Source of the DNA: Streptomyces fungicidicus
GTDB lineage: Bacteria > Actinomycetota > Actinomycetes > Streptomycetales > Streptomycetaceae
Reading direction: 5' to 3'
DNA: 64,000 nt
NCBI RefSeq assembly: GCF_003665435.1
Contig: NZ_CP023407.1
Coordinates: 5,815,501-5,879,500 of the forward strand
Shown here: piece after piece, positions 1 to 7,972 of the stretch
Position numbering within the stretch: the stretch's first letter is position 1
Layout: the number at the start of each line of letters is the position of its first letter
Notes under the pieces: model-generated
The model's database searches: none
Told to the model about the DNA's origin: nothing
What the model saw: the letters and a program-made list of their open reading frames with translations, nothing else
Position numbers and translations under genes: made by a program

Positions 1-49
1 GCACGGCTGAACTCCGCCGCAGCGTACGGCGGAACGCGTCGGCGCGCTG

Positions 50-445
50 TCAGCCGGTCGTCGGTGCGAAGAGGTCGACCCCGTTGCCGTCCGGGTCGAG
101 GAGGACGGCGTAGCGCTGTCCCCACACCGCGTCCCACGGCTCGAGCTCGAAACGGCTCCCGGCGGCGGTCATCTCGGCGAAGAGCTTGTCGACCTCGGCG
201 GGACTCTCGCACCGCAGTGCCAGTGAGGTCCTGCCCCCGCCCGACGGCGGTTCCCAGTGCGGGTGGAAGGACCGGACCACCTCCTCCGTGTCCAGCATCA
301 GCCGCAGTCCGCCCGGCAACCCAGCCTCCACGTGTCCCTGTTCCTCGGCCCCCTCCGGGAAGACCAGCCCGAGCCTCCGGTAGAAGGCGACGGAGGCGGC
401 CATGTCGGAGACGACCAGCCCGATGGCATCGAATCGTGCGCTCAT
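50..445 (-). CDS. VOC-family (glyoxalase/bleomycin-resistance fold) protein
   Basis: A 131-residue protein of the vicinal-oxygen-chelate fold. The N-terminal strand (FDAIGLVVSDMAASVAFY) followed by a YRRLG helix, and the C-terminal DPDGNGVDLF signature near the end, are the two paramodule landmarks of this family. Members bind a divalent metal and act as lyases, dioxygenases or antibiotic-binding proteins; nothing here fixes the substrate. I start at the ATG at 445; a GTG nine bases upstream (454) is also open. It is transcribed away from the ThuA-domain gene. The family is sure, the function is not. Confidence 0.88.
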   Translation of the reverse strand: MSARFDAIGLVVSDMAASVAFYRRLGLVFPEGAEEQGHVEAGLPGGLRLMLDTEEVVRSFHPHWEPPSGGGRTSLALRCESPAEVDKLFAEMTAAGSRFELEPWDAVWGQRYAVLLDPDGNGVDLFAPTTG

Positions 446-588
446 GCGGCCCACCGTAGGGCCGCGGCCCTACGACGGTCTTGAAGGAATCGGACACGCG
501 AGTTCGGACCGGACGAGTTCGAGGAGCCGGCCGGTCCGGCCCCGGCCGCGACCGCGGCCCGGCAACGGCTTTCCGGCGCCCTGCGCAT

Positions 589-594
589 AGGCTC
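589..594 (+). promoter_or_regulatory. -10 box TAGGCT, likely leaderless start of the ThuA gene
   Basis: TAGGCT fits the actinobacterial TAnnnT -10 consensus and ends six bases before the ATG at 601. Transcription would therefore begin at or next to the start codon. No Shine-Dalgarno-like sequence lies in the six intervening bases (CCCGCC). No convincing -35 box is visible. Confidence 0.55.
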
Positions 595-600
595 CCGCCC

Positions 601-1251
601 ATGCCCGCCCCCGCCCTCCTCGTGTACACCCGCACCGCCGACTACCGCCACGACTCCCTGCCCGCCGCCGTCACCGCCCTGCGCTCCCTCGGTGACTTCG
701 CCGTCGACGCCACCGAGGACCCGGCCGCCTTCGAGGAGCCGCTCGACCGGTACGCCGCCGTGGTCTTCCTCTCCACCAGCGGCGAGGTGCTCACCCCGGC
801 GGGCCGGGAGCGGCTCGCGGCGTACACCGGGGCGGGCGGCGGGTTCGTGGGCGTGCACGCCGCCGCCTGCACGGAGTACGACTGGCCGTACTACGGCGAA
901 CTTCTCGGCGCCCGCTTCGACCGGCACCCCGCCCTCCAGCCGGGCCGCGTCCTGACCGAGGACCGGGACCATCCGGCGACCCGGCACCTGCCCGCCGTCT
1001 GGGAGTTCACCGACGAGTGGTACGACTTCCGCACCAACCCGCGTGACTCGGTACGGGTCCTGCTCTCCGCCGACGAGTCGTCGTACGGGGGCGGCGGCAT
1101 GGGCGCCGACCATCCGCTCGCCTGGTGCCGCGACCAGGGCGCGGGCCGGGTCTTCTACACCGCCCTCGGCCACTCCGCCGAGGCCTACGCCGACCCCGGC
1201 TTCCGCGCCCATCTGCGCGGCGGCATCACCTGGGCCGCCGCCGCCCGTTGA
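601..1251 (+). CDS. ThuA-domain (trehalose-utilisation-like, type-1 amidotransferase fold) protein
   Basis: 216 residues. The start LLVYTRTADYRHDSLPAA, the GGFVGVHAAACTEYDWPYYGELLGARF block and the late HPLAWCRDQGAGRVFYTALGHS segment are characteristic of the ThuA domain, which has a class I glutamine-amidotransferase-like fold and occurs alone or fused to glycosidases and PQQ-type sugar dehydrogenases. It lacks a signal peptide, so it should be cytoplasmic. The enzymatic reaction is unknown for most members. The reading frame is open upstream, but homology begins at this ATG, which also sits right behind a -10 box. The neighbouring LacI regulator converges on it with a 12-base gap. Confidence 0.9.
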   Translation: MPAPALLVYTRTADYRHDSLPAAVTALRSLGDFAVDATEDPAAFEEPLDRYAAVVFLSTSGEVLTPAGRERLAAYTGAGGGFVGVHAAACTEYDWPYYGELLGARFDRHPALQPGRVLTEDRDHPATRHLPAVWEFTDEWYDFRTNPRDSVRVLLSADESSYGGGGMGADHPLAWCRDQGAGRVFYTALGHSAEAYADPGFRAHLRGGITWAAAAR

Positions 1252-1263
1252 CGAACCCGCCCG

Positions 1264-2346
1264 TCACGGCCCGGGCCGGGCGACGGCCTCCGTCCCGCGC
1301 GCCGGGTCCCCCGGCGGCGCGGTGCTGGCCCGTTCCACCAGCCGGGTCGACAGCTCCGTGCGGGTGCCCTCCGGGCGGTGGCCGTCCATCATGCGCAGCA
1401 GCAGCCGCAGGGCCGTCGCCGCCATCTCGGAGAGCGGCTGGCGGACCGTCGTCAGGGCCGGGGCGAGCCAGCGGGCCTCCGGCAGGTCGTCGAAGCCGAC
1501 GACGCTCATGTCGTCCGGTACCCGCAGCCCCCGCTCGGCCAGCACCTCGTACACGCCGAGCGCCATCCGGTCGGAGCAGACGAAGACGGCCGTGGGCGGC
1601 TCGGGCAGATCGAGGAGCTCGCGCATGCGGCGGCCGGCCGCGCCCTCCCCGGAGCCCGCGTGCCGCACGTACTCGGGGCGGTGCGGCACGCCCGCCGCGG
1701 CCAGCGCCGAGCGGTAGCCGGCGATCCGGGCGTCGGCGCACAGGGTGTGCCGCGGGCCGGCGAGGACGGCGACGCGCCGGTGGCCCAGGGACAGCAGGTG
1801 CTCGGTCGCCGTCACCCCGCCCCGCCAGTTCGCCGCGCCGACCGAGACGACGCCCGCCGGCGGTTCCCGCACGGGGTCGATCATCACGAACGGGATGCGG
1901 TGCTGCTTCAGCCACGCGTACTGCGGCTCGCTCAGCTCGGCCAGGTGGAACAGCGCCCCCGAGGACCCCCGCAGCACCAGCTTGTCCAGCCACGCCCGCT
2001 CCGGCCGCTCCGCGCGGCCGCGCGTCAGTGCCGCCGAGACGACGAGCTCCAGCCCTGCGTCGTCCGCGGCCTCCTCCGCGCCGTGCAGCACCGCGCCCGC
2101 GCCGGAGGTCTCCAGCGAGTGCACCACGAGGTCCACCAGACGTGGCGCCCTTCCGCCGTCGAACCGGGGCCGCCGGATGTAGCCGAGCCGGTCCAGTGCC
2201 TCGGTGACGCGGCGGCGGGTCTCGGGCGCGACGTCCTCGCGGCCGTTGACCACCTTGGACGCGGTCGGCACCGACACCCCCGCCTCGCGGGCCACCACCG
2301 CCAGCGTCGGCCCTGCCGTCACGTTGGCACTCCCCGCACGGACCAT
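1264..2346 (-). CDS. LacI-family transcriptional regulator
   Basis: 360 residues, the usual LacI length. An N-terminal helix-turn-helix (about residues 13-33, AREAGVSVPTASKVVNG) is followed by the hinge helix region and a periplasmic-binding-protein-like sensor domain ending in the conserved block SVVGFDDLPEARWLAPALTT. Such proteins repress sugar-utilisation genes and are released by a sugar ligand, here unknown. A GAGAGGTGGG ribosome site precedes the ATG. A palindrome around AAGCGCTT lies upstream of its start, just after a TACAGT -10 box, so autoregulation and control of the divergent esterase gene are plausible. Confidence 0.95.
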   Translation of the reverse strand: MVRAGSANVTAGPTLAVVAREAGVSVPTASKVVNGREDVAPETRRRVTEALDRLGYIRRPRFDGGRAPRLVDLVVHSLETSGAGAVLHGAEEAADDAGLELVVSAALTRGRAERPERAWLDKLVLRGSSGALFHLAELSEPQYAWLKQHRIPFVMIDPVREPPAGVVSVGAANWRGGVTATEHLLSLGHRRVAVLAGPRHTLCADARIAGYRSALAAAGVPHRPEYVRHAGSGEGAAGRRMRELLDLPEPPTAVFVCSDRMALGVYEVLAERGLRVPDDMSVVGFDDLPEARWLAPALTTVRQPLSEMAATALRLLLRMMDGHRPEGTRTELSTRLVERASTAPPGDPARGTEAVARPGP

Positions 2347-2368
2347 CGGGTACCCACCTCTCCGGATA

Positions 2369-2380
2369 GAAAGCGCTTCC
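2369..2380. promoter_or_regulatory. Probable LacI-family operator (core AAGCGCTT)
   Basis: GAAAGCGCTTCC is a near-perfect inverted repeat centred on CG, the layout typical of LacI/CcpA-family operators. On the minus strand it follows the TACAGT -10 hexamer (2383-2388) of the lacI-type gene, where a bound repressor would block initiation. It lies in the divergent gap shared with the carboxylesterase gene. Confidence 0.6.
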
Positions 2381-2516
2381 TACTGTAGATCCGGCGCCCC
2401 GGGGCGGGAAGAACTCTCACGAGGGACCAGGAATACCGGGGGGTCCCGTGGTGCTCTTGTGTTACCGGTGAGTTCGGCCGGTGCGTGACGCGGCGCGGTG
2501 AAGGGCTGGTGGGCAC

Positions 2517-4064
2517 ATGACGGCAGACCGAGAGAACCCCGTGATCAGAACTCCGTACGGAGCCGTGCGCGGACGCTGGGACCGGCAGGTGGCCGTCTTC
2601 CGGGGCATCCCCTACGCGGCGCCCCCGTTCGGCCCCCGCCGCTTCCGCCCCCCGGCCCCGCCCGACCCCTGGGACGGCGTCCGCGAGGCCGCCGCCTTCG
2701 GACCGACGGCGCCGAAGCCCCCGTACTCGGAGGCCTTCGCCCAGTACCTCTCCGACCCTGCCGTCCCCGGCGACGACTGCCTCAACCTCAACGTCTGGAC
2801 CCCCGACCCCGCCCCCGGCGCCCGCCTCCCGGTCCTCGTCTGGCTCCACGGCGGCGCCCTCACCAGGGGCTCCTCTGCGGTCCCCGTCTACGACGGCCAC
2901 ACCTTCGCCCGCGACGGCGTGGTGTTCGTGTCGGTCAACTACCGCCTCGGAGTGGAGGGTTACGGCCTCTTCCCGGACGCCCCCGCCAACCCCGGCCTGC
3001 GCGACCAGCTCGCCGCCCTGCGCTGGGTCCACGAAGCGGTCGAGGCCTTCGGCGGCGACCCCGGCCGCGTCACCCTCGGCGGCCAGTCCGCCGGTGCGAT
3101 CAGCACCGGCGCGCTCATCGCCGCCCCGCAGGCGCGCGGCCTGGTCCGCCGGGCCGTCCTGCAGAGCGGCCCGCCCGAGACCACGGACCGCGACAAGGTC
3201 CGCCGGATGGTCCGCCGCATGGCGAACCGCCTGAAGGTCCCCGCCACCGCCGAGGCCTTCGCCGCCGTCGACCGAGAACAGCTGCTCCGCGCCCAGGCCG
3301 ACGTGAGCCGCCTCAGCAGCCCGGTGCTCGGCGGCCCCGCCTTCGGCATCGTCGTCGACGGCGACCTGGTCCCGCGCGACCCGCTGGAGGCGCTCACCGA
3401 CGGCGCGGCCCCCGGCGTCGAGCTCCTCACCGGCTGGACCCGCGACGAGTACCGCCTCTGGCTAGTCCCCGGCGGCCTGGTGGAACGCGTCGACCGCCTG
3501 GGCGCGGTCGCCCTCGCCGGCGCGATGGCCCGCTGCCGCTGCGGCAGCGAGGTCCCGCGCGGCTACCGCGCCCTGCACCCGGACGCCGGCACCTCCACGC
3601 TCGTCGGCCAGCTGGTCACCGACCACCTGCTCCGCGTCCCGCTGCACCGCCTCGCCGACGGCCGCGGCGACCCCTCGTACGTCTACGAGTTCGCCTGGCC
3701 CTCCCGGCGCCCCGGCATGGGCGCCTGCCACGCCCTCGAACTGGGCTTCGTCTTCGACAGCGGCAACGAGCCGGACGCCCGCAAACTCGCCGGCGAGGGC
3801 GCCCCGCAGGACCTCGCCGACGCGATGCACGGGGCCTGGGTCCGCTTCGTCACCGACGGCTCACCCGGCTGGGAGCGCTGGAACTCCCGGCACCCGGTCC
3901 GGATCTACGGCGACGGCGCACCCCGTACGGCATACGGCCCCCGGGACCGCGAACTCGCCCTCTGGGCCGCGCCCGCCGCCGGGGAACCCGCCCCCGCCAC
4001 GGCCCCGGAACTCCGCTCGGTCATACGCCGCCTGCGCCGCAGCGGCGCCCTCCGCCGCCACTGA
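2517..4064 (+). CDS. Type-B carboxylesterase (alpha/beta hydrolase)
   Basis: 515 residues, normal for the COesterase family. The N-terminal TPYGAVRGRW and FRGIPYAAPPFGPRRF blocks, the oxyanion-hole motif LVWLHGGAL (about residue 107) and the nucleophile elbow GGQSAGA (serine near 191) are all present; GACHALELGFVF near residue 400 supplies the catalytic histidine. No signal peptide is visible, so an intracellular esterase is expected. Related proteins include para-nitrobenzyl esterases. It is divergent from the LacI regulator across a 170-base gap with an operator-like palindrome, suggesting control by that regulator. Confidence 0.92.
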   Translation: MTADRENPVIRTPYGAVRGRWDRQVAVFRGIPYAAPPFGPRRFRPPAPPDPWDGVREAAAFGPTAPKPPYSEAFAQYLSDPAVPGDDCLNLNVWTPDPAPGARLPVLVWLHGGALTRGSSAVPVYDGHTFARDGVVFVSVNYRLGVEGYGLFPDAPANPGLRDQLAALRWVHEAVEAFGGDPGRVTLGGQSAGAISTGALIAAPQARGLVRRAVLQSGPPETTDRDKVRRMVRRMANRLKVPATAEAFAAVDREQLLRAQADVSRLSSPVLGGPAFGIVVDGDLVPRDPLEALTDGAAPGVELLTGWTRDEYRLWLVPGGLVERVDRLGAVALAGAMARCRCGSEVPRGYRALHPDAGTSTLVGQLVTDHLLRVPLHRLADGRGDPSYVYEFAWPSRRPGMGACHALELGFVFDSGNEPDARKLAGEGAPQDLADAMHGAWVRFVTDGSPGWERWNSRHPVRIYGDGAPRTAYGPRDRELALWAAPAAGEPAPATAPELRSVIRRLRRSGALRRH

Positions 4065-4072
4065 ACGCCAGG

Positions 4073-4091
4073 GCCTGGGGTGACCCTAGGC
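4073..4091. terminator. Short inverted repeat between convergent genes
   Basis: GCCTGGG and CCTAGGC pair as a seven-base stem with one G-U wobble around the loop GTGAC. It lies between the stop of the esterase and the stop of the convergent repair gene, the place for a bidirectional terminator. It is short and has no T tract, so support is modest. Confidence 0.35.
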
Positions 4092-4760
4092 GCCGTCCCG
4101 CCGGCTCACCATCTCGTTGATCCAGACGGGGGCGTACGGGGAGGTGCAGCCCGGCGGCGTCGGGTAGTCCTTGAGCACCTCAAGCCGCTCACCGACGGCG
4201 AGCGCACGGGCACGGTGCCCGTCGTGCTCGATGCCGATCTGGGCCAGGCAGTGGTTCATCGCCCACTGAAGCCGGTCGGGGGCGTCCTTCATCTCCGCCT
4301 CGATGACGTCGAGCAGTCCGTCGAGGTCCAGCCCCGCGGGCTTCTTCGCCACCCGCTCGGTGGTCAGCGCCCAGCCGGCGCTCGCGACCACCGGATCCGG
4401 GTCGGCGGACCAGGCGACGCGCAGCTCCTCGGCGTGCGGGCTCTTCTTCACCACGTAGTTGACCAGCCAGTCGTGCACCTTGGGCGTGCGCGCCTCGCGC
4501 AGCATCACGTCCAGCTCGTCATGCCCGAACGCCTTCGGTCGGCAGACCAGCAGCGCCAGCAGTCGCGCCGCGCTGTCGCCCGTCGCCCAGAGCCCCCGCG
4601 CGAGTTCCTGCTGCGTCTTCAGCCGCTTGGCGAGCGCGCGCAGCTTGCCGAGGTTCACCCCGTGGTCGTCGCCGTGCTTCTCGTTCACCGCGCGGATCCT
4701 GGGATCGTCGAGCCCGGCCAGCTCGGCCATCACCTCGGGCAGGGCAGTCGTCTCGGCCAC
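4086..4760 (-). CDS. DNA alkylation repair-like HEAT-repeat protein
   Basis: 224 residues of helical repeats matching the DNA alkylation repair (AlkD/AlkC-like) family: the N-terminal GVNLGKLRALAKRLKTQQELARGLW, the middle HDWLVNYVVKKSP and the WAMNHCLAQIGIEH block are typical of the actinobacterial branch. AlkD-type enzymes excise N3- and N7-alkylpurines without base flipping; many paralogues lack proven activity. The GTG start has a strong GGAGAGGAG site. TAGGCT about 35 bases upstream could be its -10. Other alkylation-repair genes (AlkA fusion, ogt) lie far away near 39-40 kb, so no shared operon. Confidence 0.85.
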   Translation of the reverse strand: MAETTALPEVMAELAGLDDPRIRAVNEKHGDDHGVNLGKLRALAKRLKTQQELARGLWATGDSAARLLALLVCRPKAFGHDELDVMLREARTPKVHDWLVNYVVKKSPHAEELRVAWSADPDPVVASAGWALTTERVAKKPAGLDLDGLLDVIEAEMKDAPDRLQWAMNHCLAQIGIEHDGHRARALAVGERLEVLKDYPTPPGCTSPYAPVWINEMVSRRDGA

Positions 4761-4945
4761 CTCGGTCTCCTCTCCCTCGCGTACGCGGGTTCAGCCTATG
4801 TCGCAAACGTGCGATCCGGCCCCCGCGCCACAAGATGCCAAACACCGCCCCATCAGGGAGAATTCGGAGAAAGGGCAGACTCGTCCGGTCGGCAGGGCGG
4901 TCGCACCGGGGCGGGTCCTCGAACCGAACGACCGAGGAGCCCGGC

Positions 4946-5404
4946 ATGAGCTTCGACTTGATCAACGACGCGCGACAGCATCCGGAGAAGTACCCGCCGC
5001 ACGGGAACGCCGGCGGCGCGATCATGACCGCCTGCCCGGCCGGCTTCGCCCAGTCACCGCAGCTGACGGACGCGGCGAACGCCCACAACGCCTTCCTGGC
5101 CAACCATCCGAAGGACTGGGCCGTCAGCGGCGACAACATGCACCGCGGCCCCAGCGGCAAACTGGTCTGGGAGGCCGGGGAGCCCATGGACCGGGCCGGC
5201 TACCGCAGTTGGCGGGCGGAGAACGTGGCCGTGGGCTTCACCACGGCGGAACAGGCGCTGCGCTTCTGGATGCAGGACGACGAGCGCTTCGGCTGGGGAC
5301 ACCGCAACGCGATCCTCCGCTCCGGCACCCGGGAGGCCGGCTTCGGCCACCAGACGGGCGGCCCCTGGGGCCACTACTGGACGCTGGACATGGGCACGAG
5401 GTAG
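4946..5404 (+). CDS. CAP-superfamily (SCP/PR-1-like) protein without signal peptide
   Basis: 152 residues. The chain carries the CAP domain landmarks: AHNAFLANH early, AENVAVGF in the middle and GHRNAILRSGTREAGFG before a C-terminal WTLDMG strand. CAP proteins are usually exported and bind sterols, metals or cell-wall material. Here the ATG at 4946 follows GAGGAGCCCGGC and the encoded protein begins directly with a hydrophilic helix; the open frame upstream adds only basic, non-hydrophobic residues. Either the protein is cytoplasmic or it leaves by another route. No partner gene is obvious. Confidence 0.82.
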   Translation: MSFDLINDARQHPEKYPPHGNAGGAIMTACPAGFAQSPQLTDAANAHNAFLANHPKDWAVSGDNMHRGPSGKLVWEAGEPMDRAGYRSWRAENVAVGFTTAEQALRFWMQDDERFGWGHRNAILRSGTREAGFGHQTGGPWGHYWTLDMGTR

Positions 5405-5430
5405 CAGCCCGCCCCGCCGCTCCGCCCGGC

Positions 5431-6258
5431 CTACAGTTCGGACGCGCCCCACGCCGTCACAGTCACGGCGTCGCCGACGGACAGCGTGCCGGTGCGGAGC
5501 ACGGCGTACTTGGTCCCGTAGGCGACACCGCCCGCCCTCGCGCGGCGGTAGCCGGCGAGGGTGCGCAGCGGTTCCGGGCCCGCCTTCGCTCCCGTGCCCT
5601 GGTCGACCAGGGTGACGGCGCAGCGGACGGCGAGCTTGGCGTAGCCCAGCTCGGTGTCGCCGATGCGGATGCGGTGGGCGCGGTCCTCGGTGTGCGGTTC
5701 GTCCCAGCCGTCGACCACGATGTTGGGGCGGAAGCGGTTCATCGGCAGGGGCGGGACGCCGCGTTCGGTGAGCTTCGCGTTGAGGAGGTCCAGCGTGGCG
5801 CGTGAGACGACGTGCAGGGCGCAGCTGTCGGCGTAGGCGGAGGTGCCCGGAATCCTGCCGTCGGTCACCCGGTCGTGCTCCGGCGGCACACGCACGAGCC
5901 GGCTCGGCACGCCGAGCACCTCCGTGAACCAGCGGGCGGCCGTGTCGCCCTGGTCGATGCCCCGGTGGACCGCCCCGAAAAGCTCCACCTCCCGGCGGGC
6001 GGCGGCGGTGTCCACGAGAAGGTCCAGCGTTTGGAACCCCGGTGCGTGGAGCGTGAGTTGCCCGCCGTCGGGGCTGACCGTCGGCCGGACAAGGGTCAGC
6101 CTGGGATCCCTGCGCTGGGTCCGCCCCGCACCGTCCTCGCCGATGACCAGGAAAGTGCGGTCGTGCGCCAGCCCGGCGGGCGTCAGCAGCGCCTCACTCA
6201 CCGATGTCCCGGCACAGCCTTTGATCGGGTAGTACGTCAGCTCGACAAGGCGGGCCAT
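5431..6258 (-). CDS. MOSC-domain protein (MOSC N-terminal beta-barrel plus MOSC)
   Basis: 275 residues. MARLVELTYYPIKGC at the start is the MOSC_N beta-barrel signature, and the second half (MNRFRPNIVVDGW, VRCAVTLVDQGTG) is the MOSC domain of molybdenum-cofactor sulfurases and mARC/YcbX-type reductases. The cysteine in RCAVTLVDQ sits where Moco-ligating or sulfur-carrying cysteines occur. It probably handles Moco or catalyses reduction of N-hydroxylated compounds; it lacks a ferredoxin domain. I start at the ATG at 6258, where homology begins; 14 upstream codons are open but uncharacteristic. Xanthine dehydrogenase genes at 54-57 kb also need Moco. Confidence 0.88.
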   Translation of the reverse strand: MARLVELTYYPIKGCAGTSVSEALLTPAGLAHDRTFLVIGEDGAGRTQRRDPRLTLVRPTVSPDGGQLTLHAPGFQTLDLLVDTAAARREVELFGAVHRGIDQGDTAARWFTEVLGVPSRLVRVPPEHDRVTDGRIPGTSAYADSCALHVVSRATLDLLNAKLTERGVPPLPMNRFRPNIVVDGWDEPHTEDRAHRIRIGDTELGYAKLAVRCAVTLVDQGTGAKAGPEPLRTLAGYRRARAGGVAYGTKYAVLRTGTLSVGDAVTVTAWGASEL

Positions 6259-6271
6259 GGCGGTGTTTCCG

Positions 6272-6523
6272 TCAGACCTCCACCATCGGACATACGGCAA
6301 GGAAGGCGGTCCAGGTCGTCGGAGCCACGGTGAGGTAGGGGGCGTTCGGGGTCTTGGAGTCGCGGATGTGGATGGCGGTGGGGTGGGGGGATACCTCCAC
6401 GCAGTTGCCGCCCTCGTCGCCGCTGTAGGTCGACTTGCGCCAGGTAAGGGCGACTTCGAGGCAGGCGCCGCCTTCGCTGCCGCTGTAGCTGGACTTGAAC
6501 CACTGAAGTGCGGTGCCAGTCAT
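6272..6523 (-). CDS. DUF397 protein with a duplicated N-terminal motif
   Basis: 83 residues. The DUF397 opening motif occurs twice: FKSSYSGSEGGACLEVA (about 9-25) and WRKSTYSGDEGGNCVEVSP (about 28-46), followed once by the usual tail IRDSK and WTAFLAV. So the first copy is a truncated repeat joined to a full copy. DUF397 proteins are small Streptomyces proteins encoded next to WhiJ-like HTH proteins and thought to modulate them. The ATG overlaps the stop of the HTH gene (ATGA), so the two are translationally coupled. Confidence 0.88.
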   Translation of the reverse strand: MTGTALQWFKSSYSGSEGGACLEVALTWRKSTYSGDEGGNCVEVSPHPTAIHIRDSKTPNAPYLTVAPTTWTAFLAVCPMVEV

Positions 6524-7338
6524 TGCTCTCCCAGGAGAAGATCCAAGATGGCCCTTGAGTCCTCGGTGTTCAGGGCCTGCGTCCGCAGCATCGCATACTT
6601 CTGGGTCAGGATCCCGACCTCCCCCGGATCGGCGATCAGCTGGCTGCCACGTTGCGTCTCCATGTACGCGAGCCGCTGATGCTCGGGGGTTTCCAACAGG
6701 ATGAACGGACCGTCGAGACCTGCGTGCGAGGTGCGGCCGAGTGGCAGAACCTGGAGTGCGACTCCCGGTACGCCAGACCAGTCCAGCAGCTTTCGCAGCT
6801 GCTCGGCGCGCACCGCCTTGCCGCCCAACTGGTCACGCAACGCGGCTTCCCAGATGATGAAACTCGTGGTCGGCGGCATCTTGCGGTGCAGGATCTCCTG
6901 ACGCTCCATGCGCGCTGTCACCATCTGCTCGATGTGGTCCTCGTCGTACACCGGAACGCGGCTCTGGAAGACCGCCCGTGCGTATTCTTCGGTCTGTAGC
7001 AGGCCAGGCACTGCTGAAGCCTCGTACCACGAGATCGCGATCGCCTCGCGCTCCCGATCCAGGTACTCCTCCGCCCACAACGGAATCAGATCCACCTCCG
7101 GCATCCGGCTGAGCGCGACCGACAACGCGCCCTTGGTGCAGAGGAGTTCGTCGAGTTGCTCGGCGAGGTCCGGCTTCAGTGGGCGTCTGCCCTGTTCGAT
7201 CGACGCGATCTGCTGCTCGCCGATGACGAACTGTTCGCCCAGCGAGCGCTGGGTGTGGCCGGCGGCCTGGCGGTAGAGGGCGAGCAGGGCGCCCACCATC
7301 TTCATCGCCGAGGCGTTCCTCCGTGTCGTGGTGCTCAT
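6520..7338 (-). CDS. WhiJ-like XRE-family regulator (HTH plus DUF5753)
   Basis: 272 residues. An XRE helix-turn-helix occupies about residues 10-65 (RQAAGHTQRSLGEQFVIGEQQIASIEQGRRP), followed by the DUF5753 sensor region with the family marker WYEASAVPGLLQTEEYARAV and the C-terminal block typical of WhiJ paralogues. In S. coelicolor such proteins work with adjacent DUF397 and AbaA-type ATPase genes to influence sporulation and antibiotic production. I start at the ATG at 7338, preceded by GAGGAG; an upstream in-frame start at 7431 would overlap the divergent gene. It is coupled to the DUF397 gene downstream. Confidence 0.93.
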   Translation of the reverse strand: MSTTTRRNASAMKMVGALLALYRQAAGHTQRSLGEQFVIGEQQIASIEQGRRPLKPDLAEQLDELLCTKGALSVALSRMPEVDLIPLWAEEYLDREREAIAISWYEASAVPGLLQTEEYARAVFQSRVPVYDEDHIEQMVTARMERQEILHRKMPPTTSFIIWEAALRDQLGGKAVRAEQLRKLLDWSGVPGVALQVLPLGRTSHAGLDGPFILLETPEHQRLAYMETQRGSQLIADPGEVGILTQKYAMLRTQALNTEDSRAILDLLLGEQ

Positions 7339-7420
7339 GAGGTCGAACTCCTCAGCCGTGCCCGTACGTTCGCTGTCGCGCGTGCGTACAGGCGGGCCGT
7401 ACGGGTGCGCGGACTGTTCC

Positions 7421-7972
7421 ATGGTGGCCACGGAGCGTCACTCTCGTCCCGTGAATCAGGAAACTTCACCCCCGACCCCGACCCCGGCCCCCTCTCCGCG
7501 TGAGCGCTTCTTCGGTCGTGAGCGTCGCTCCGTGCCCGGTGCGCGGGCGTTCGCGCGCCGGGTGCTGGAGGACTGGGATGTGCGCGGGCGTACGGACGAT
7601 GTGCTGCTCTGCGTCAGCGAGTTGGCGACCAATGCCCTGCTGCACGGGGTGCCGCCGGGGCGCGGGTTCCTGCTGCGGCTTCTGCCGTATGCCGACAGCC
7701 TCCGCGTCGAGGTGCACGACAGTGGGGGCGGTGTGCCGCACGTACCGCGGGAAGCGCCCGACGAGGGCGGGCGGGGGCTGCTGCTCGTGGCCGGGCTGGC
7801 GGACAGGTGGGGGGTGGGGGAGCGGGACCCCGGGAAGGTCGTGTGGTGCGAGTTCGCTACGGCGCCCGCAGCACCGCCGCCACCGACGCGATCGTCTCCG
7901 GTCCCACCCGGCAGCACCCCCCGATCAGCCGTGCCCCCGACTCACGCCAGCCCTTCACCTGCCCGGCACTGA
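7421..7972 (+). CDS. RsbW/AbaA-type GHKL ATPase-domain protein
   Basis: About 183 residues from the ATG at 7421; ATG-equivalent GTG at 7451 is the other credible start. The N box LCVSELATNALLHG, the G1 box EVHDSGGG and the G2 region DEGGRGLLLVAGLADRWGV identify a HATPase_c domain of the anti-sigma-factor kinase type (SpoIIAB/RsbW). With the divergent WhiJ-like and DUF397 genes it forms a locus of the abaA/whiJ type. After the final strand (VVWCEF) the frame stays open for about 38 Pro/Ser-rich residues that run 116 bases into the 3' end of the convergent mmuM gene. That tail is outside the fold. Confidence 0.87.
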   Translation: MVATERHSRPVNQETSPPTPTPAPSPRERFFGRERRSVPGARAFARRVLEDWDVRGRTDDVLLCVSELATNALLHGVPPGRGFLLRLLPYADSLRVEVHDSGGGVPHVPREAPDEGGRGLLLVAGLADRWGVGERDPGKVVWCEFATAPAAPPPPTRSSPVPPGSTPRSAVPPTHASPSPARH

